Shown: positions 28,786-36,590 of the stretch, one piece after another
How positions within the stretch are numbered: position 1 is the first letter of the stretch
How the letters are laid out: every line of letters starts with the position of its first letter
Origin: Bacteroidia bacterium
Lineage (GTDB): Bacteria; Bacteroidota; Bacteroidia; UKL13-3
Reading direction: 5' to 3'
Length of the DNA stretch: 38,518 bases
NCBI GenBank assembly: GCA_023151275.1
Contig: JAKLJI010000028.1
Span: 1-38,518, forward strand
Notes under the pieces: model-generated
The model's database searches: none
What the model was told of the DNA's origin: nothing
Seen by the model: only the letters and a program-made list of their open reading frames with translations
Position numbers and translations under genes: made by a program

Positions 28786-28816
28786 TTTCACTGGTGATCA
28801 TAAGGATTGGAAGGTA

Positions 28817-29076
28817 TCTACGTAGGGTCTGCTGATTAACGCGTAATTTATTGATTGAGCAGATTCTAGCCCAGAAAAAATGAATTCTTCTGCAAGGTTT
28901 TGAAACGATTCTACTAGGTAAAATTGGATTTTACTTTGCAGTATGCTTTCCAGAACGCTAATCCAGCTCCGCATCATCTTCTTCGGATAAGCCTGGACAG
29001 CTGTACGAAAGTACTATCTGCCAGGCTTATCCTCGAATCTAATGCAGATCTGAATTTAACAGCAGACCCTACGTAG
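28817..29076. mobile_element. MITE-like element, 260 bp with 17-bp terminal inverted repeats
   Basis: CTACGTAGGGTCTGCTG (28817-28833) is repeated exactly in inverse at 29060-29076, and AT-rich bases continue the match imperfectly inward. The interior has no transposase frame. It carries a long imperfect hairpin near its right end (28985-29032). If the true ends are AGGGTCTGCTG, the flanking ACGT on each side would be a 4-bp target duplication; because the flank is palindromic this cannot be told from a longer repeat. A non-autonomous derivative of an insertion sequence is the best explanation. Confidence 0.65.
28985..29032. repeat. Long hairpin with GAAA loop inside the MITE-like element
   Basis: GGATAAGCCTGG (28985-28996) pairs perfectly with CCAGGCTTATCC (29021-29032). 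Inside it, GTAC-GAAA-GTAC closes the tip, with a few mismatched bases between. The folded arm would be about 22 bp. It may be part of the transposon end, or a folded RNA. Confidence 0.75.
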
Positions 29077-29185
29077 CTAAAGCTATGCCTATTATAAAAA
29101 ACTGCCTTATCAAAAGCTTAAGTTTGGATTGATTGCATTTGTGTGTGGCCTATGTTGGATAAAAAGGAGTGTCATAAGATTGACG

Positions 29186-29527
29186 CTAATTTTTTTCAAC
29201 TATTTCTAGGATTTGTTTATGAAGCTCACCTAAATTATTTTGAATAATTTCCCAGATAATTTCTAAATCAACACCCATATAATCATGCACAATTCGATTT
29301 CTAAAACCTCTGATTCGATGCCAATTTACTTCCGGATATTTATCTTTTATTTCATCGGGTATCCGATTCGATGCTTCTCCAATTATTTCAAAATTTCGTA
29401 TTACAGCATCAATAGTTTTATCGTCGTTATCAAATGATTCAAAAGTCATTCCCTCCGTATAGATCTTGATTTTTTCTATTGACTCAAGAATATCTTGAAA
29501 TAATAAATGAGGCTCTCTCTTAGACAT
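29186..29527 (-). CDS. HepT-like HEPN domain toxin (DUF86)
   Basis: A 113-residue all-helical HEPN protein of DUF86. The catalytic motif RX4HXY is present as R76, H81 and Y83 in FRNRIVHDY. The preceding FEIIGEASNRIP is the usual DUF86 helix. HepT homologues act as toxins, likely RNases, and are silenced by their MNT partner, which AMPylates the motif's tyrosine. The gene overlaps the nucleotidyltransferase gene by 8 bp and is second in the pair. It lies inside the Rhs array between core fragments. Toxicity is inferred from the family. Confidence 0.9.
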   Translation of the reverse strand: MSKREPHLLFQDILESIEKIKIYTEGMTFESFDNDDKTIDAVIRNFEIIGEASNRIPDEIKDKYPEVNWHRIRGFRNRIVHDYMGVDLEIIWEIIQNNLGELHKQILEIVEKN

Positions 29528-29810
29528 AGCTTATTTCATCTTGAATTGCCCTAAAGTGACTCTCCTTTAAACCTCGTTTGGAGACCAAATCAACTTTCTG
29601 GGAAAGAATTTTCTCAAGTTCTTCTGCCAAGTCAATAAACTCCATCCCTATTGGCTTGTTAAACTCCACTAAAATATCAATATCGCTGTCGGGAGTTTGT
29701 TGATTCCTTGCATAAGAACCAAAAATTGCAATATTCATTAAGCCATACCTTTCAGAAAGGTCCTTTTTATGCTTAACTAGCCTGCTTTTAATTGTTTCAA
29801 GGGATGTCAT
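29520..29810 (-). CDS. MntA-like minimal nucleotidyltransferase antitoxin
   Basis: A 96-residue protein from ATG 29810; an upstream GTG at 29825 would add only five residues. GSYARNQQTPDSDIDILVEF (31-50) is the GSxARGxxxxxSDxD signature of minimal nucleotidyltransferases, with D43 and D45 as metal ligands and D74 as the third acidic residue. In MntA/HepT systems this enzyme AMPylates HepT and blocks it. The end overlaps the HEPN gene by 8 bp. Only about 50 bp upstream, an Rhs core fragment reads in the same direction, so the module seems to have landed in or beside an Rhs gene. Confidence 0.9.
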   Translation of the reverse strand: MTSLETIKSRLVKHKKDLSERYGLMNIAIFGSYARNQQTPDSDIDILVEFNKPIGMEFIDLAEELEKILSQKVDLVSKRGLKESHFRAIQDEISYV

Positions 29811-29879
29811 ACCCAAAAGTACCACAGATATTCTAAGATTGCAAGTTTACAGCTAATCCTAATAGCTGAAATCAATTCT

Positions 29880-30121
29880 CCAACCCTGTTGCAAAAGGGC
29901 GTACCGTAAAACATACCGGGGCTTGTTTGGTAACTTGCCACCAAGGCCGGATTTCTCAATGTGGCCAAATAGATTGAGCCCATGGGGTCGTTTTCAAAAT
30001 ACCAGTTGATTAACCAGTTCTTTTTTTGTTGCTCTGTGCTTATTCCTGTCCCTTGAACTTGCGCTATCATGGTATTACGCAAGGTAGTGGTATTTTGGGA
30101 ATTTAGAAGGCTGAATAGATT
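29880..30121 (-). pseudogene. Rhs core fragment with frameshift
   Basis: The minus strand reads LFSLLNSQNTTTLRNTMIAQ, VQGTGISTEQQKKNW and LVASYQTSPGMFYGTPF, matching the Rhs core. A one-base change near 29890 then shifts the frame: the expected ATGLEN appears in the next frame. Homology stops right there, before the MntA/HepT module. Neither start nor tip survives. Confidence 0.85.
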
Positions 30122-30340
30122 TAGTGTTCACCTCTACTAAATTGATAATATGTTTACAAACCATCTCCTTAAAAAAAATTGAGGAATACTTTCATTAATT
30201 ACGTTCTCAAGAACAGAAACCCTCCTCAAACCAAGAACTCATTTTTTGCTCCCAAAAGTTTTTTAAGATTATGATAATCAAAATATTTTGAAAACACTTT
30301 ATTCACAAGGCCCCTTTTCAATAAATCAACAAAAAATAAG
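30122..30340. other. AT-rich gap with possible decayed reading frame
   Basis: No gene is called. On the minus strand 30226-30340 reads VDLLKRGLVNKVFSKY and continues to LLGAKNEFLV before a stop; another frame carries on with RRVSVLENVINESIPQFF. This could be a frameshifted small gene behind the secreted protein at 30341-30748, or chance. Confidence 0.3.
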
Positions 30341-30748
30341 TTAAAACCGAATAACATGTATCAAACCTAACCTCTTAAAAATCCATCTATATTTTACACG
30401 AAATTTAGGCCTTGAAGTGGTAGAAAAATAAACATTACCAGCTTCTAATTGTGGCTTTATTAAGACCGCCCTGTTAGCAATATTAAGATACCAGATTGAC
30501 CTATTTAATACTTTTAATACCACATTGGAAGAATCATTATTACAATCATAATCATAAAAGGACAAAATTGTAAAACTTCCATTTTCAGCAATCTTTGCAT
30601 AATGGCATAAATTAGTATCAGATAAATCTTTCCCTATTGATTTGACAACCAATCTCTCAACTCTATTTGGTATCGAAAACAATTCGGGACTCTGAGAGAA
30701 AACAAAAATTGGCATAAAAAGAATCAATATAAAAATAAATTTATTCAT
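30341..30748 (-). CDS. Secreted small protein, probable orphan immunity protein of an Rhs cassette
   Basis: A 135-residue protein with a clear signal peptide (MNKFIFILILFMPIFVFSQ) and a beta-rich mature part with a basic C-terminus (KFRVKYRWIFKRLG). I do not recognise a family. Its ATG overlaps by 4 bp the stop of an Rhs core relic that has lost its toxin tip. This is the same spacing seen for the other candidate immunity genes here. Position, size and export signal suggest an immunity protein that acted in the periplasm and outlived its toxin. An alternative is a general secreted protein with no link to Rhs. Confidence 0.6.
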   Translation of the reverse strand: MNKFIFILILFMPIFVFSQSPELFSIPNRVERLVVKSIGKDLSDTNLCHYAKIAENGSFTILSFYDYDCNNDSSNVVLKVLNRSIWYLNIANRAVLIKPQLEAGNVYFSTTSRPKFRVKYRWIFKRLGLIHVIRF

Positions 30749-30917
30749 AAATTATTATTAAATACAACATAACCACCCTGCCAACCATATACAATCGGAT
30801 CCAAATTCCATCTTCTTCCTAATCTTGTATCATACTCTCAAAACTCGGCGGTCATGATGTTACCAACTCCTGCTATTTCATCATCACGCTCTTGGGTATT
30901 AAACCCGTATCTATATA
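30745..30917 (-). pseudogene. Rhs core end with nonsense codon and deleted toxin tip
   Basis: The minus strand reads YRYGFNTQERDDEIAGVG, then NIMTAEF, a TGA stop, then EYDTRLGRRWNLDP. The intact neighbour at 31389 has Trp (TGG) at that position. After the junction only about 17 codons remain (IVYGWQGGYVVFNNNL) before a TGA that overlaps the start of the secreted protein downstream. Thus nearly the whole tip is missing. Upstream homology stops at about 30917. Confidence 0.85.
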
Positions 30918-31034
30918 CCCCTGCGCAGGTTTTTAGAATCACCAAATCCATCAAATACTGTTATTTTCAAAGAACTGCTCTTTCCTGTTAAAGCCGATAA
31001 TAGAGGAAACCCCGTAAATTTCATAAATCAACCC

Positions 31035-31382
31035 TTAATAAATCTCACCTGCATGAACAAAATATGAAAGAACAGACCAATTAGAATCACAAACAATTAC
31101 TTCATATGATTGATCCTTTTTTGCGAAATTTCTAAAAATCACAACTCTTTTGTCATATTTATTCTGAAAAATAATGACCTTCTTAGAGAATGCCAATTTT
31201 TCCGCCTTTCCATGGTTGTTAAGGATTTTTTCGCTTCCAAACGTTTTCTTCGTCATTTGTTCAAAATTGTAATACTGGTCAAGACTGTTTAATCTTGGTT
31301 TGATTACATGGTTATATCTCGACCTGTTTGAGCATGAAATCAATGAGATTATCATTAATAAGTTTAATAAATATTTCTTCAT
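31035..31382 (-). CDS. Small lipoprotein, probable immunity protein of the HEAGH-tipped Rhs toxin
   Basis: A 115-residue protein with a lipoprotein signal: MKKYLLNLLMIISL, then LISC with the lipidated Cys at 17. The mature part is basic, with no family I recognise. It starts 6 bp after the stop of the Rhs gene with a metallopeptidase-like tip, the spacing expected of a cognate immunity gene. Anchoring in a membrane facing the periplasm would suit neutralisation of an incoming periplasmic toxin. The immunity role is inferred from position and size. Confidence 0.65.
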   Translation of the reverse strand: MKKYLLNLLMIISLISCSNRSRYNHVIKPRLNSLDQYYNFEQMTKKTFGSEKILNNHGKAEKLAFSKKVIIFQNKYDKRVVIFRNFAKKDQSYEVIVCDSNWSVLSYFVHAGEIY

Positions 31383-31388
31383 ATATCT

Positions 31389-34094
31389 CTAATTTTTTAA
31401 GCGTTCCCAGGCAAGAGCAAATTGCCCGGAAACATCATCATGATTGTGACCTCCATTTAGGCTCGCTTCGTTTAGAGACTGAATGTATTTATAATATTTG
31501 GAGGTATGTCCACCAAACCAAATAAAGTGTCCGGCTTCATGATTTAGGGAATAACCACCAGTCTCGGGATCAATCTCACTAATTCTTGTATCTGGATGAA
31601 TAAAGATGGTAACTTTATTAGGACCGAACTCTGGACTGTTGGGTCTAATATGAGAAAGGACAGATTCCCCAGTCTGATTGTTATAGGTATGTAGCAATGA
31701 GAATTCAATTATATTTTTTCCAAACGCACCTTCGTCCTTTATAGTCGAACTTATGCCCAGCATGAAATCCACCTTTTCACCGTATTCGTTTTTAAGTTCG
31801 TTGACAGTTTTAAAAACATCGGGCGATTCCTTCTTCCACAATTCAATTTTCGCCGCAGTTATTCTCGAGTTCCTCGTATAAATACTTAATAACTCTCTTT
31901 CATTTCTTAAATCACTCTTAACCTGTTTGTATTCTTTCCATCGCTTTTTCCAATCATCACCACCATTTCTTTTGAAATCCTTTCTATTCGTGCCAAGTAA
32001 AGACTCTAAACTTTTTTGCTTAGAAGCAAGTTCTACCACTCTCTTTTCACTGTCTTGCCGTCTTAACTCATCTCCATTTATCACATCTAATCCTTCAGGA
32101 TCACGATAATAAATTGGGTTATTTGCAAAAGTAGCGTATGGTGACTCCCAATGTTTTTTAACAGGATCAACATTCCATCTTCTTCCCAATCTGCTATCAT
32201 ACTCCCAGAACTGTGCGGTCATTATATTTCCAACACCAGCTATTTCATCATCGCGTTCTTGGGTATTAAACCCATACCTATACTCCCCACCATTCCAACT
32301 CCTTCCAGCCAGCGATGCACCAAAGGGTGAATAATCTGTGGCTGATATTCGCTCTGCTGTGAAGTTAGTGAATGTGCTGCCTGTGAAGTTGGCTGTCTTT
32401 TTATCGGAGATTGCAGTTAGTACATTGCCCAAATGATTTGCTAGTTCATACCTTTTGGCTCCGCGTTCCAGTTGGTAGCTGCTGTACAGGTACATTACTT
32501 CTTCCGGGGTTTCAGTTAGGTATTCGTTGTTCGTGATTTGGTTGTCGTTGTTTAGGTCTCTTGCAACACGTTTGCTAATGGTTCTGTTGGCTTCGTAAAG
32601 GCCTAATCTCGCACTTCCGTAAATATGCCATTCGTCCACCTTGATTTCATCTACATACAAATTGCTTTGTTGCGCAAATTCGGTTAGCAGTTGATCAAAC
32701 ATGCTTTGTCCAAAGTGGACCTTTATCTTCTGAAAGTAATTTTCCATGCCTTTTGCAAAGGGTGAGCCATAAAGCATCCCCGGGCTTGTTTGGTAGCTAG
32801 CCACCAATGCCGGATTTCTTAGCGTTGCCAAATAAATGGAACTCGTCGGGTCGTTTTCAAAATACCAGTTGATTAACCAGTTCTTTTTTTGTTGCTCTGT
32901 GCTTATTCCTGTGCCTTGAACTTGCGCTATCATGGTACTACGCAAGGTAGCAGTATTTTGGGAATTTAGGAGGCTGAATAGATAAGATAATCCAAGCTCC
33001 TCGCAGCTAAAATTAAAATTGTCTTCGTTGGTGTTCTGGAATATCTCGTTGAAGTCTTCTATTTGCGAAAGTTCCTCCTCTGTTTGTTCATCCCAATAAT
33101 TATTCAAATAATCCTGATAGCTGATAATGTAATCATCACAATCTACATATTGGTTTGCCGCCAATAAATCGTTCCCCACTGCTGCAACGCCATTTGTATT
33201 TATCCTGGTAATCAAATTATCTAAATCTGTTTGTAAATCAACAGTGGCAATACCCAATTTAGAAAAGAAATCACTATACAAACCAGGTTTGTTTGCACTT
33301 AAATACGCTAAAAACAGACTGCGAAGTTTTGATTTAGACAAAACATGCTCCATAAATGTTTTATAATTGGGGGAATTGGGATCACCTCTCCTAGACTTCA
33401 TACAAATGCAAATTTGTTTCAAATTCAGGCTTCCTGATCCTTGAATTATTTTCAAAACTTCAACCTTATTGTAATTGGACCAAACCCGATCTGCTAAATC
33501 TGATTCTTGATTCAATATCAACTCCGGATTTAAACTGGGATGGTTCAAGAACCAATCGGTGGCCGCTGTGCCGGAAAGTATATCGTTTTTAAGCGCATTC
33601 TTAAGTCCAGTTGCTCCACTTGCATGTGCATTGGCCACAAACCAGGCAAAGCTTTCGGGACTGGTTTTTTCCGTAAGCTTGGTGTTCACTTGGGTGTACG
33701 AGAGGTTGGCATAGTCTATGGTCTTTTGGAACTGTCTGCTATAGGTGGCCATAATATTTCCCTGCGCATCCCTTACATAATACGTATAGGTTCGCATGGT
33801 GCTATTCTTTGGAATAATAATCTTTACTGCCCTATGTCCATCCGGGGTATATTCAAATTCCAAATCGGGTTTGGTGCTTGTGGCAGTGCGCGTTATCCGT
33901 TGTATCTTCCCATAAACCGTCCATTCAATTTTTTCTATTTCCTCACTGATGTCTTTGGTCAGGTTTCCTATTTCATCGTACTGGTAATTAAAACTATTGC
34001 TCTGGTTGTCGATATCATCAGCATGGTTCCCGGAGGCTTTGGTATCGGTAACATAGCTCAATTGATTGGTAAGTTTCAAATCAGCAGAAGCCAA
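31389..34094 (-). CDS. Rhs/YD-repeat toxin with HEAGH metallopeptidase-like tip, 5'-truncated
   Basis: About 901 residues from a TTG at 34094. The frame is open upstream to 34184, where homology ends, so the N-terminal part of a larger Rhs protein is missing. Core features in order: YD-type repeats (YQYDEIGNLTKD, YVRDAQGNIMATYSRQ), a long helical stretch without YD repeats, then YELANHLGNVLTAISDKK, ATDYSPFG and the junction EYDSRLGRRWNVDP. After YRDPEGLDV comes a unique tip of about 220 residues, with a charged coiled-coil-like part and then LNHEAGHFIWFGGH. HEAGH at 852-856 is a zinc metallopeptidase signature; H863 is at +11, not the metzincin +10. The tip probably cleaves a protein target. 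A lipoprotein gene follows at 6 bp. Confidence 0.85.
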   Translation of the reverse strand: MASADLKLTNQLSYVTDTKASGNHADDIDNQSNSFNYQYDEIGNLTKDISEEIEKIEWTVYGKIQRITRTATSTKPDLEFEYTPDGHRAVKIIIPKNSTMRTYTYYVRDAQGNIMATYSRQFQKTIDYANLSYTQVNTKLTEKTSPESFAWFVANAHASGATGLKNALKNDILSGTAATDWFLNHPSLNPELILNQESDLADRVWSNYNKVEVLKIIQGSGSLNLKQICICMKSRRGDPNSPNYKTFMEHVLSKSKLRSLFLAYLSANKPGLYSDFFSKLGIATVDLQTDLDNLITRINTNGVAAVGNDLLAANQYVDCDDYIISYQDYLNNYWDEQTEEELSQIEDFNEIFQNTNEDNFNFSCEELGLSYLFSLLNSQNTATLRSTMIAQVQGTGISTEQQKKNWLINWYFENDPTSSIYLATLRNPALVASYQTSPGMLYGSPFAKGMENYFQKIKVHFGQSMFDQLLTEFAQQSNLYVDEIKVDEWHIYGSARLGLYEANRTISKRVARDLNNDNQITNNEYLTETPEEVMYLYSSYQLERGAKRYELANHLGNVLTAISDKKTANFTGSTFTNFTAERISATDYSPFGASLAGRSWNGGEYRYGFNTQERDDEIAGVGNIMTAQFWEYDSRLGRRWNVDPVKKHWESPYATFANNPIYYRDPEGLDVINGDELRRQDSEKRVVELASKQKSLESLLGTNRKDFKRNGGDDWKKRWKEYKQVKSDLRNERELLSIYTRNSRITAAKIELWKKESPDVFKTVNELKNEYGEKVDFMLGISSTIKDEGAFGKNIIEFSLLHTYNNQTGESVLSHIRPNSPEFGPNKVTIFIHPDTRISEIDPETGGYSLNHEAGHFIWFGGHTSKYYKYIQSLNEASLNGGHNHDDVSGQFALAWERLKN

Positions 34095-34203
34095 TGGGCT
34101 GCCGGAAGCATGTTTGGAATAAGCCGTGAAATTAATTACTGCATTTTCAAAGGCACTAATTCCATTTAGCCTTGCATGGCAACTTTAAGAAGGCTTTAAT
34201 CTT

Positions 34204-34443
34204 TCAAAATAAAGCCTTTGCTACATCCTCTTTGCTCAGGTTAAAGTGACTACCTATATCTGTAAGAATAGCAGAAAGAGTTCCCAATTTAATAGGCTTA
34301 TGATTGGGAATGGTAATATGATGCTGTCCATTCTCTTGAGTTGTTAGTCGGATGTGACTTCCAGTTTGTCTAGTTTCGATATATCCCAACTTTTTACATG
34401 CCCTAATTAGTTCTTGGGCAGCAAGATCGCGTGGTAATTTCAT
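34204..34443 (-). CDS. HicA-like mRNA interferase toxin
   Basis: A 79-residue HicA (YcfA-like) protein with a dsRNA-binding-like fold. It begins MKLPRDLAAQELIRACKKLG; TGSHIRLT carries the family's catalytic His at residue 30; HHITIPNHKPIKLGTL is the second conserved block. HicA proteins cleave mRNA. The start overlaps the antitoxin stop by 4 bp (ATGA), so the two are coupled, in the hicBA order. It ends about 20 bp before the point where the truncated Rhs gene downstream loses homology, so the module sits precisely at an Rhs breakpoint. Confidence 0.88.
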   Translation of the reverse strand: MKLPRDLAAQELIRACKKLGYIETRQTGSHIRLTTQENGQHHITIPNHKPIKLGTLSAILTDIGSHFNLSKEDVAKALF

Positions 34444-34643
34444 AGGGCAAGCACTTCATCCTTTACCCAATGAAGCCTGATTAGCCGTTTTTTGTCATCG
34501 TCAAAATGGCAACGCACTGCATCCTTTACCGATTCTTTCAGCAAGCTTTCGGTTTCCGCTTCGGAAAAAATAGACACCCCAATTCCTTTGGCTATATACC
34601 CACCTTCATCACTTTCCTCAACCAAGAATATAATCTCCTCCAT
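34440..34643 (-). CDS. HicB-like antitoxin
   Basis: ATG 34643 is chosen, giving 67 residues starting MEEIIFLVEESDEGGYIAKG. The frame is open to a TTG at 34682, but the added residues do not match the family. The EESDEGGYIAKGIGVSIF and SVKDAVRCHFDD segments are typical of the short HicB-like proteins that lie upstream of HicA; some databases label these as a 2-oxoisovalerate dehydrogenase subunit, which they are too small to be. There is no separate DNA-binding tail. It is upstream of hicA with a 4-bp overlap. Confidence 0.82.
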   Translation of the reverse strand: MEEIIFLVEESDEGGYIAKGIGVSIFSEAETESLLKESVKDAVRCHFDDDKKRLIRLHWVKDEVLAL

Positions 34644-34745
34644 TTTGTTTAACACTTTAGTGCAAGTTAGTATTTTCCTCAACGTTTATCAAGGTATAAC
34701 CTAATTCTAAAGTTTAGTAATAAAGGCGCGAAAACTTGAAATTGA

Positions 34746-35150
34746 CTAGTACCACTGAAAAGGTGAAAACATTGGAATTTTTTTGGCCAATGGGTCGATT
34801 GACAAAAATTTCCCTAATCTGCTATCTAAAATTCTTTCTCCAAAATCAATAATATTTGCAAACCCTTTAACCTCATTATCATTTTCTTTCCCATTAAACC
34901 TATACTCCCCACCATTCCAAGTTCTACCCGCCAACGGTGCACCAAAGGGTGAATAATCTGTTGCGGATATACGTTCTGCTGTGAAGTTAGTGAAAGTAGT
35001 TCCTATGAAGTTGGCTGTCTTTTTATCGGAGATTACTGTTAGTACATTCCCCAAATGGTTTGCTAGTTCATACCTTTTGGCTCCGCGTTCTAGTTGGTAG
35101 CTGCTGAATAGGTACATCGCTTCCTCCGGGGTTTAAATAATGTATTCGTT
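34746..35150 (-). pseudogene. Rhs core fragment fused to the end of an immunity gene
   Basis: Homology begins abruptly with NNEYII, using bases of the stop codon of the upstream membrane protein (35152). The TAA at 35133-35135 replaces the Glu codon of the ETPEE motif. An open frame follows from ATG 35117: YQLERGAKRYELANHLGN, ISATDYSPFGAPLAGR and SRLGKFLSIDPLAKK, then only seven residues (ending SPFQWY) before a stop. So both ends are lost, leaving a core piece with a very short tip. HicBA follows downstream. Confidence 0.85.
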
Positions 35151-35151
35151 G

Positions 35152-35619
35152 TTATAATTCATCTGGACCATAAAATCTTCTTGGAGGAAGTCTTAAAAAC
35201 GATATTACCCTATCCTTATATTTATTTCTTGGCCATGCAATAAATGTGACAATTACACTAAAAATAAAAAAATAAATAGAGCTATTAAATGGAATTGTGG
35301 TTTCCTGAGGAACATCTATTACAGCTTCCCATGGACTTTTAGGATTATATTTGATAAATAAAAAATCACCACGTTCATATATGCCGATATTATTTCTATT
35401 TCCTATACATCGTTTTATACCTGTAGAATCCTCCCACCATACAAAATACCCATTGTACCTTCCCATACTTACCCAACCGGTTACAATTCCTTTTGCTCTT
35501 GAAGTATAATTTGATTCATAATTTCTCATATTTAAATAACTATCCAAAATAGACCAAATTGAAATCAAAATAAAAAATAGACCAAGGTAAAAACCCAATT
35601 TTCTCCTATTATGTTTCAT
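35152..35619 (-). CDS. Two-helix membrane protein, probable immunity protein
   Basis: A 155-residue protein with a hydrophobic helix at about 9-27 (LGFYLGLFFILISIWSIL) and another at about 112-130 (IYFFIFSVIVTFIAW). Between them is a beta-rich, probably periplasmic domain of about 80 residues (AKGIVTGWVSMGRYNGYF) with a layout like DUF3592 proteins. Its ATG overlaps the stop of the Rhs-tip gene by 4 bp (ATGA), so it is translationally coupled. This is the usual place for an immunity gene, and a membrane location would suit a toxin that acts on or across the inner membrane. The family was not confirmed. Confidence 0.65.
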   Translation of the reverse strand: MKHNRRKLGFYLGLFFILISIWSILDSYLNMRNYESNYTSRAKGIVTGWVSMGRYNGYFVWWEDSTGIKRCIGNRNNIGIYERGDFLFIKYNPKSPWEAVIDVPQETTIPFNSSIYFFIFSVIVTFIAWPRNKYKDRVISFLRLPPRRFYGPDEL

Positions 35620-36590
35620 TTGCTATTCTGGTTTTTTAAGAAAGGATCATTAGTTATTGGTTCTATAAATGGAGTTTTCAATTTAACTCCTCCTTGACCG
35701 CTAGGATTTATTTCCGTATTTACACCAACTTTAAGTTCTAAGGTAGCATAATTGTACTCCACAAATGGACCAAATCCTGAGTTATATTTTACAAATGGCT
35801 CAACCGTAAATTCATGCTCTTTTACTTTGAATGTGTAATCATCTTTAATATCACCTGAAAAATCGAAAAACATGGAAAAAGAAAAACCTTCATAAAGTTT
35901 GGTCTCCGAAATTGAAGAACTTAATGAAATTGTTGTTTGGCTCACTAATTCAGCTTTATAGTCTAAACCCGTTTCTGATCTCCCGTACAATTGTAGTGAT
36001 GCTTCTCCTCCAGTTTCAACTGAACCATTTGTAAACTCTTTCAAAATTGCGTTCAATTCCCCAGAAACTTCAACACCTGCGCGTTGCAAAACATTTGGGT
36101 AAATTTCTTGGTAAGTATTTCCTCCTAAAGTTTCATAAATCCAAAGGTCGGGATTAAATGCTTTAACTTTTTCACCTATGGCTGGAGCAACTTGTGTAAC
36201 ATGTAACAATTCAACTTTGTTATCCAACCTTAGTACGGTATAAACAACTCCTTCTTTAGGAATCTCTTCTCCTGTATTAGTTGTTAATAATGTCCTGGTT
36301 GCTTCATTTACCTCCAACTCTGTAGAAACTAAAAGAAATGAATGGTCTGGTTGCTCGATATACTGATACCAAACATCCTCCAAGCCATCTAAATCTACTG
36401 CCACAATTGGTTTGTTTCCTGCATATTGGTAAGATGAATAAAAAGGAAAAAAACGGGTTAGTGGATCTACACTTAAAAATTTACCCAGATTAGGATTATA
36501 AACCCTAAATCCATAATCATAAGTACTTCCTCCGCCACCCATTCCTTCTTGGTCTAGTTCTTTACCATTGAAACCAAAACGTGTAAGCAT
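35616..36590 (-). CDS. Orphan Rhs C-terminal cassette with an unrecognised tip
   Basis: About 324 residues from ATG 36590; a GTG at 36596 is also in frame. It starts directly at the end of an Rhs core: MLTRFGFNGKELDQEG, YDYGFRVYNPNLGKFLSV, then DPLTRFFPFYSSYQYAGN. It therefore lacks everything upstream of the RFGFNGKE anchor. After VDLDGLED comes a tip of about 260 residues I do not recognise. Its second half is rich in beta strands (AELVSQTTISLSSS, KVKEHEFTVEPFVKYN, then YATLELKVGVN) and could form a barrel or sandwich, for example a pore-forming domain. A two-helix membrane protein overlaps its end. The function of the tip is unknown. Confidence 0.75.
   Translation of the reverse strand: MLTRFGFNGKELDQEGMGGGGSTYDYGFRVYNPNLGKFLSVDPLTRFFPFYSSYQYAGNKPIVAVDLDGLEDVWYQYIEQPDHSFLLVSTELEVNEATRTLLTTNTGEEIPKEGVVYTVLRLDNKVELLHVTQVAPAIGEKVKAFNPDLWIYETLGGNTYQEIYPNVLQRAGVEVSGELNAILKEFTNGSVETGGEASLQLYGRSETGLDYKAELVSQTTISLSSSISETKLYEGFSFSMFFDFSGDIKDDYTFKVKEHEFTVEPFVKYNSGFGPFVEYNYATLELKVGVNTEINPSGQGGVKLKTPFIEPITNDPFLKNQNSK

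Noticed and set aside
30911-31024. Minus-strand 37-codon frame beginning MKFTGFPLLSALTG
   Set aside because: It overlaps the Rhs relic at its end and has no recognised relative; too short to support as a gene.
33540-34169. Plus-strand frame of 209 codons opposite the truncated Rhs gene
   Set aside because: The opposite strand reads a continuous Rhs core with YD-type repeats; this frame has no features of its own.
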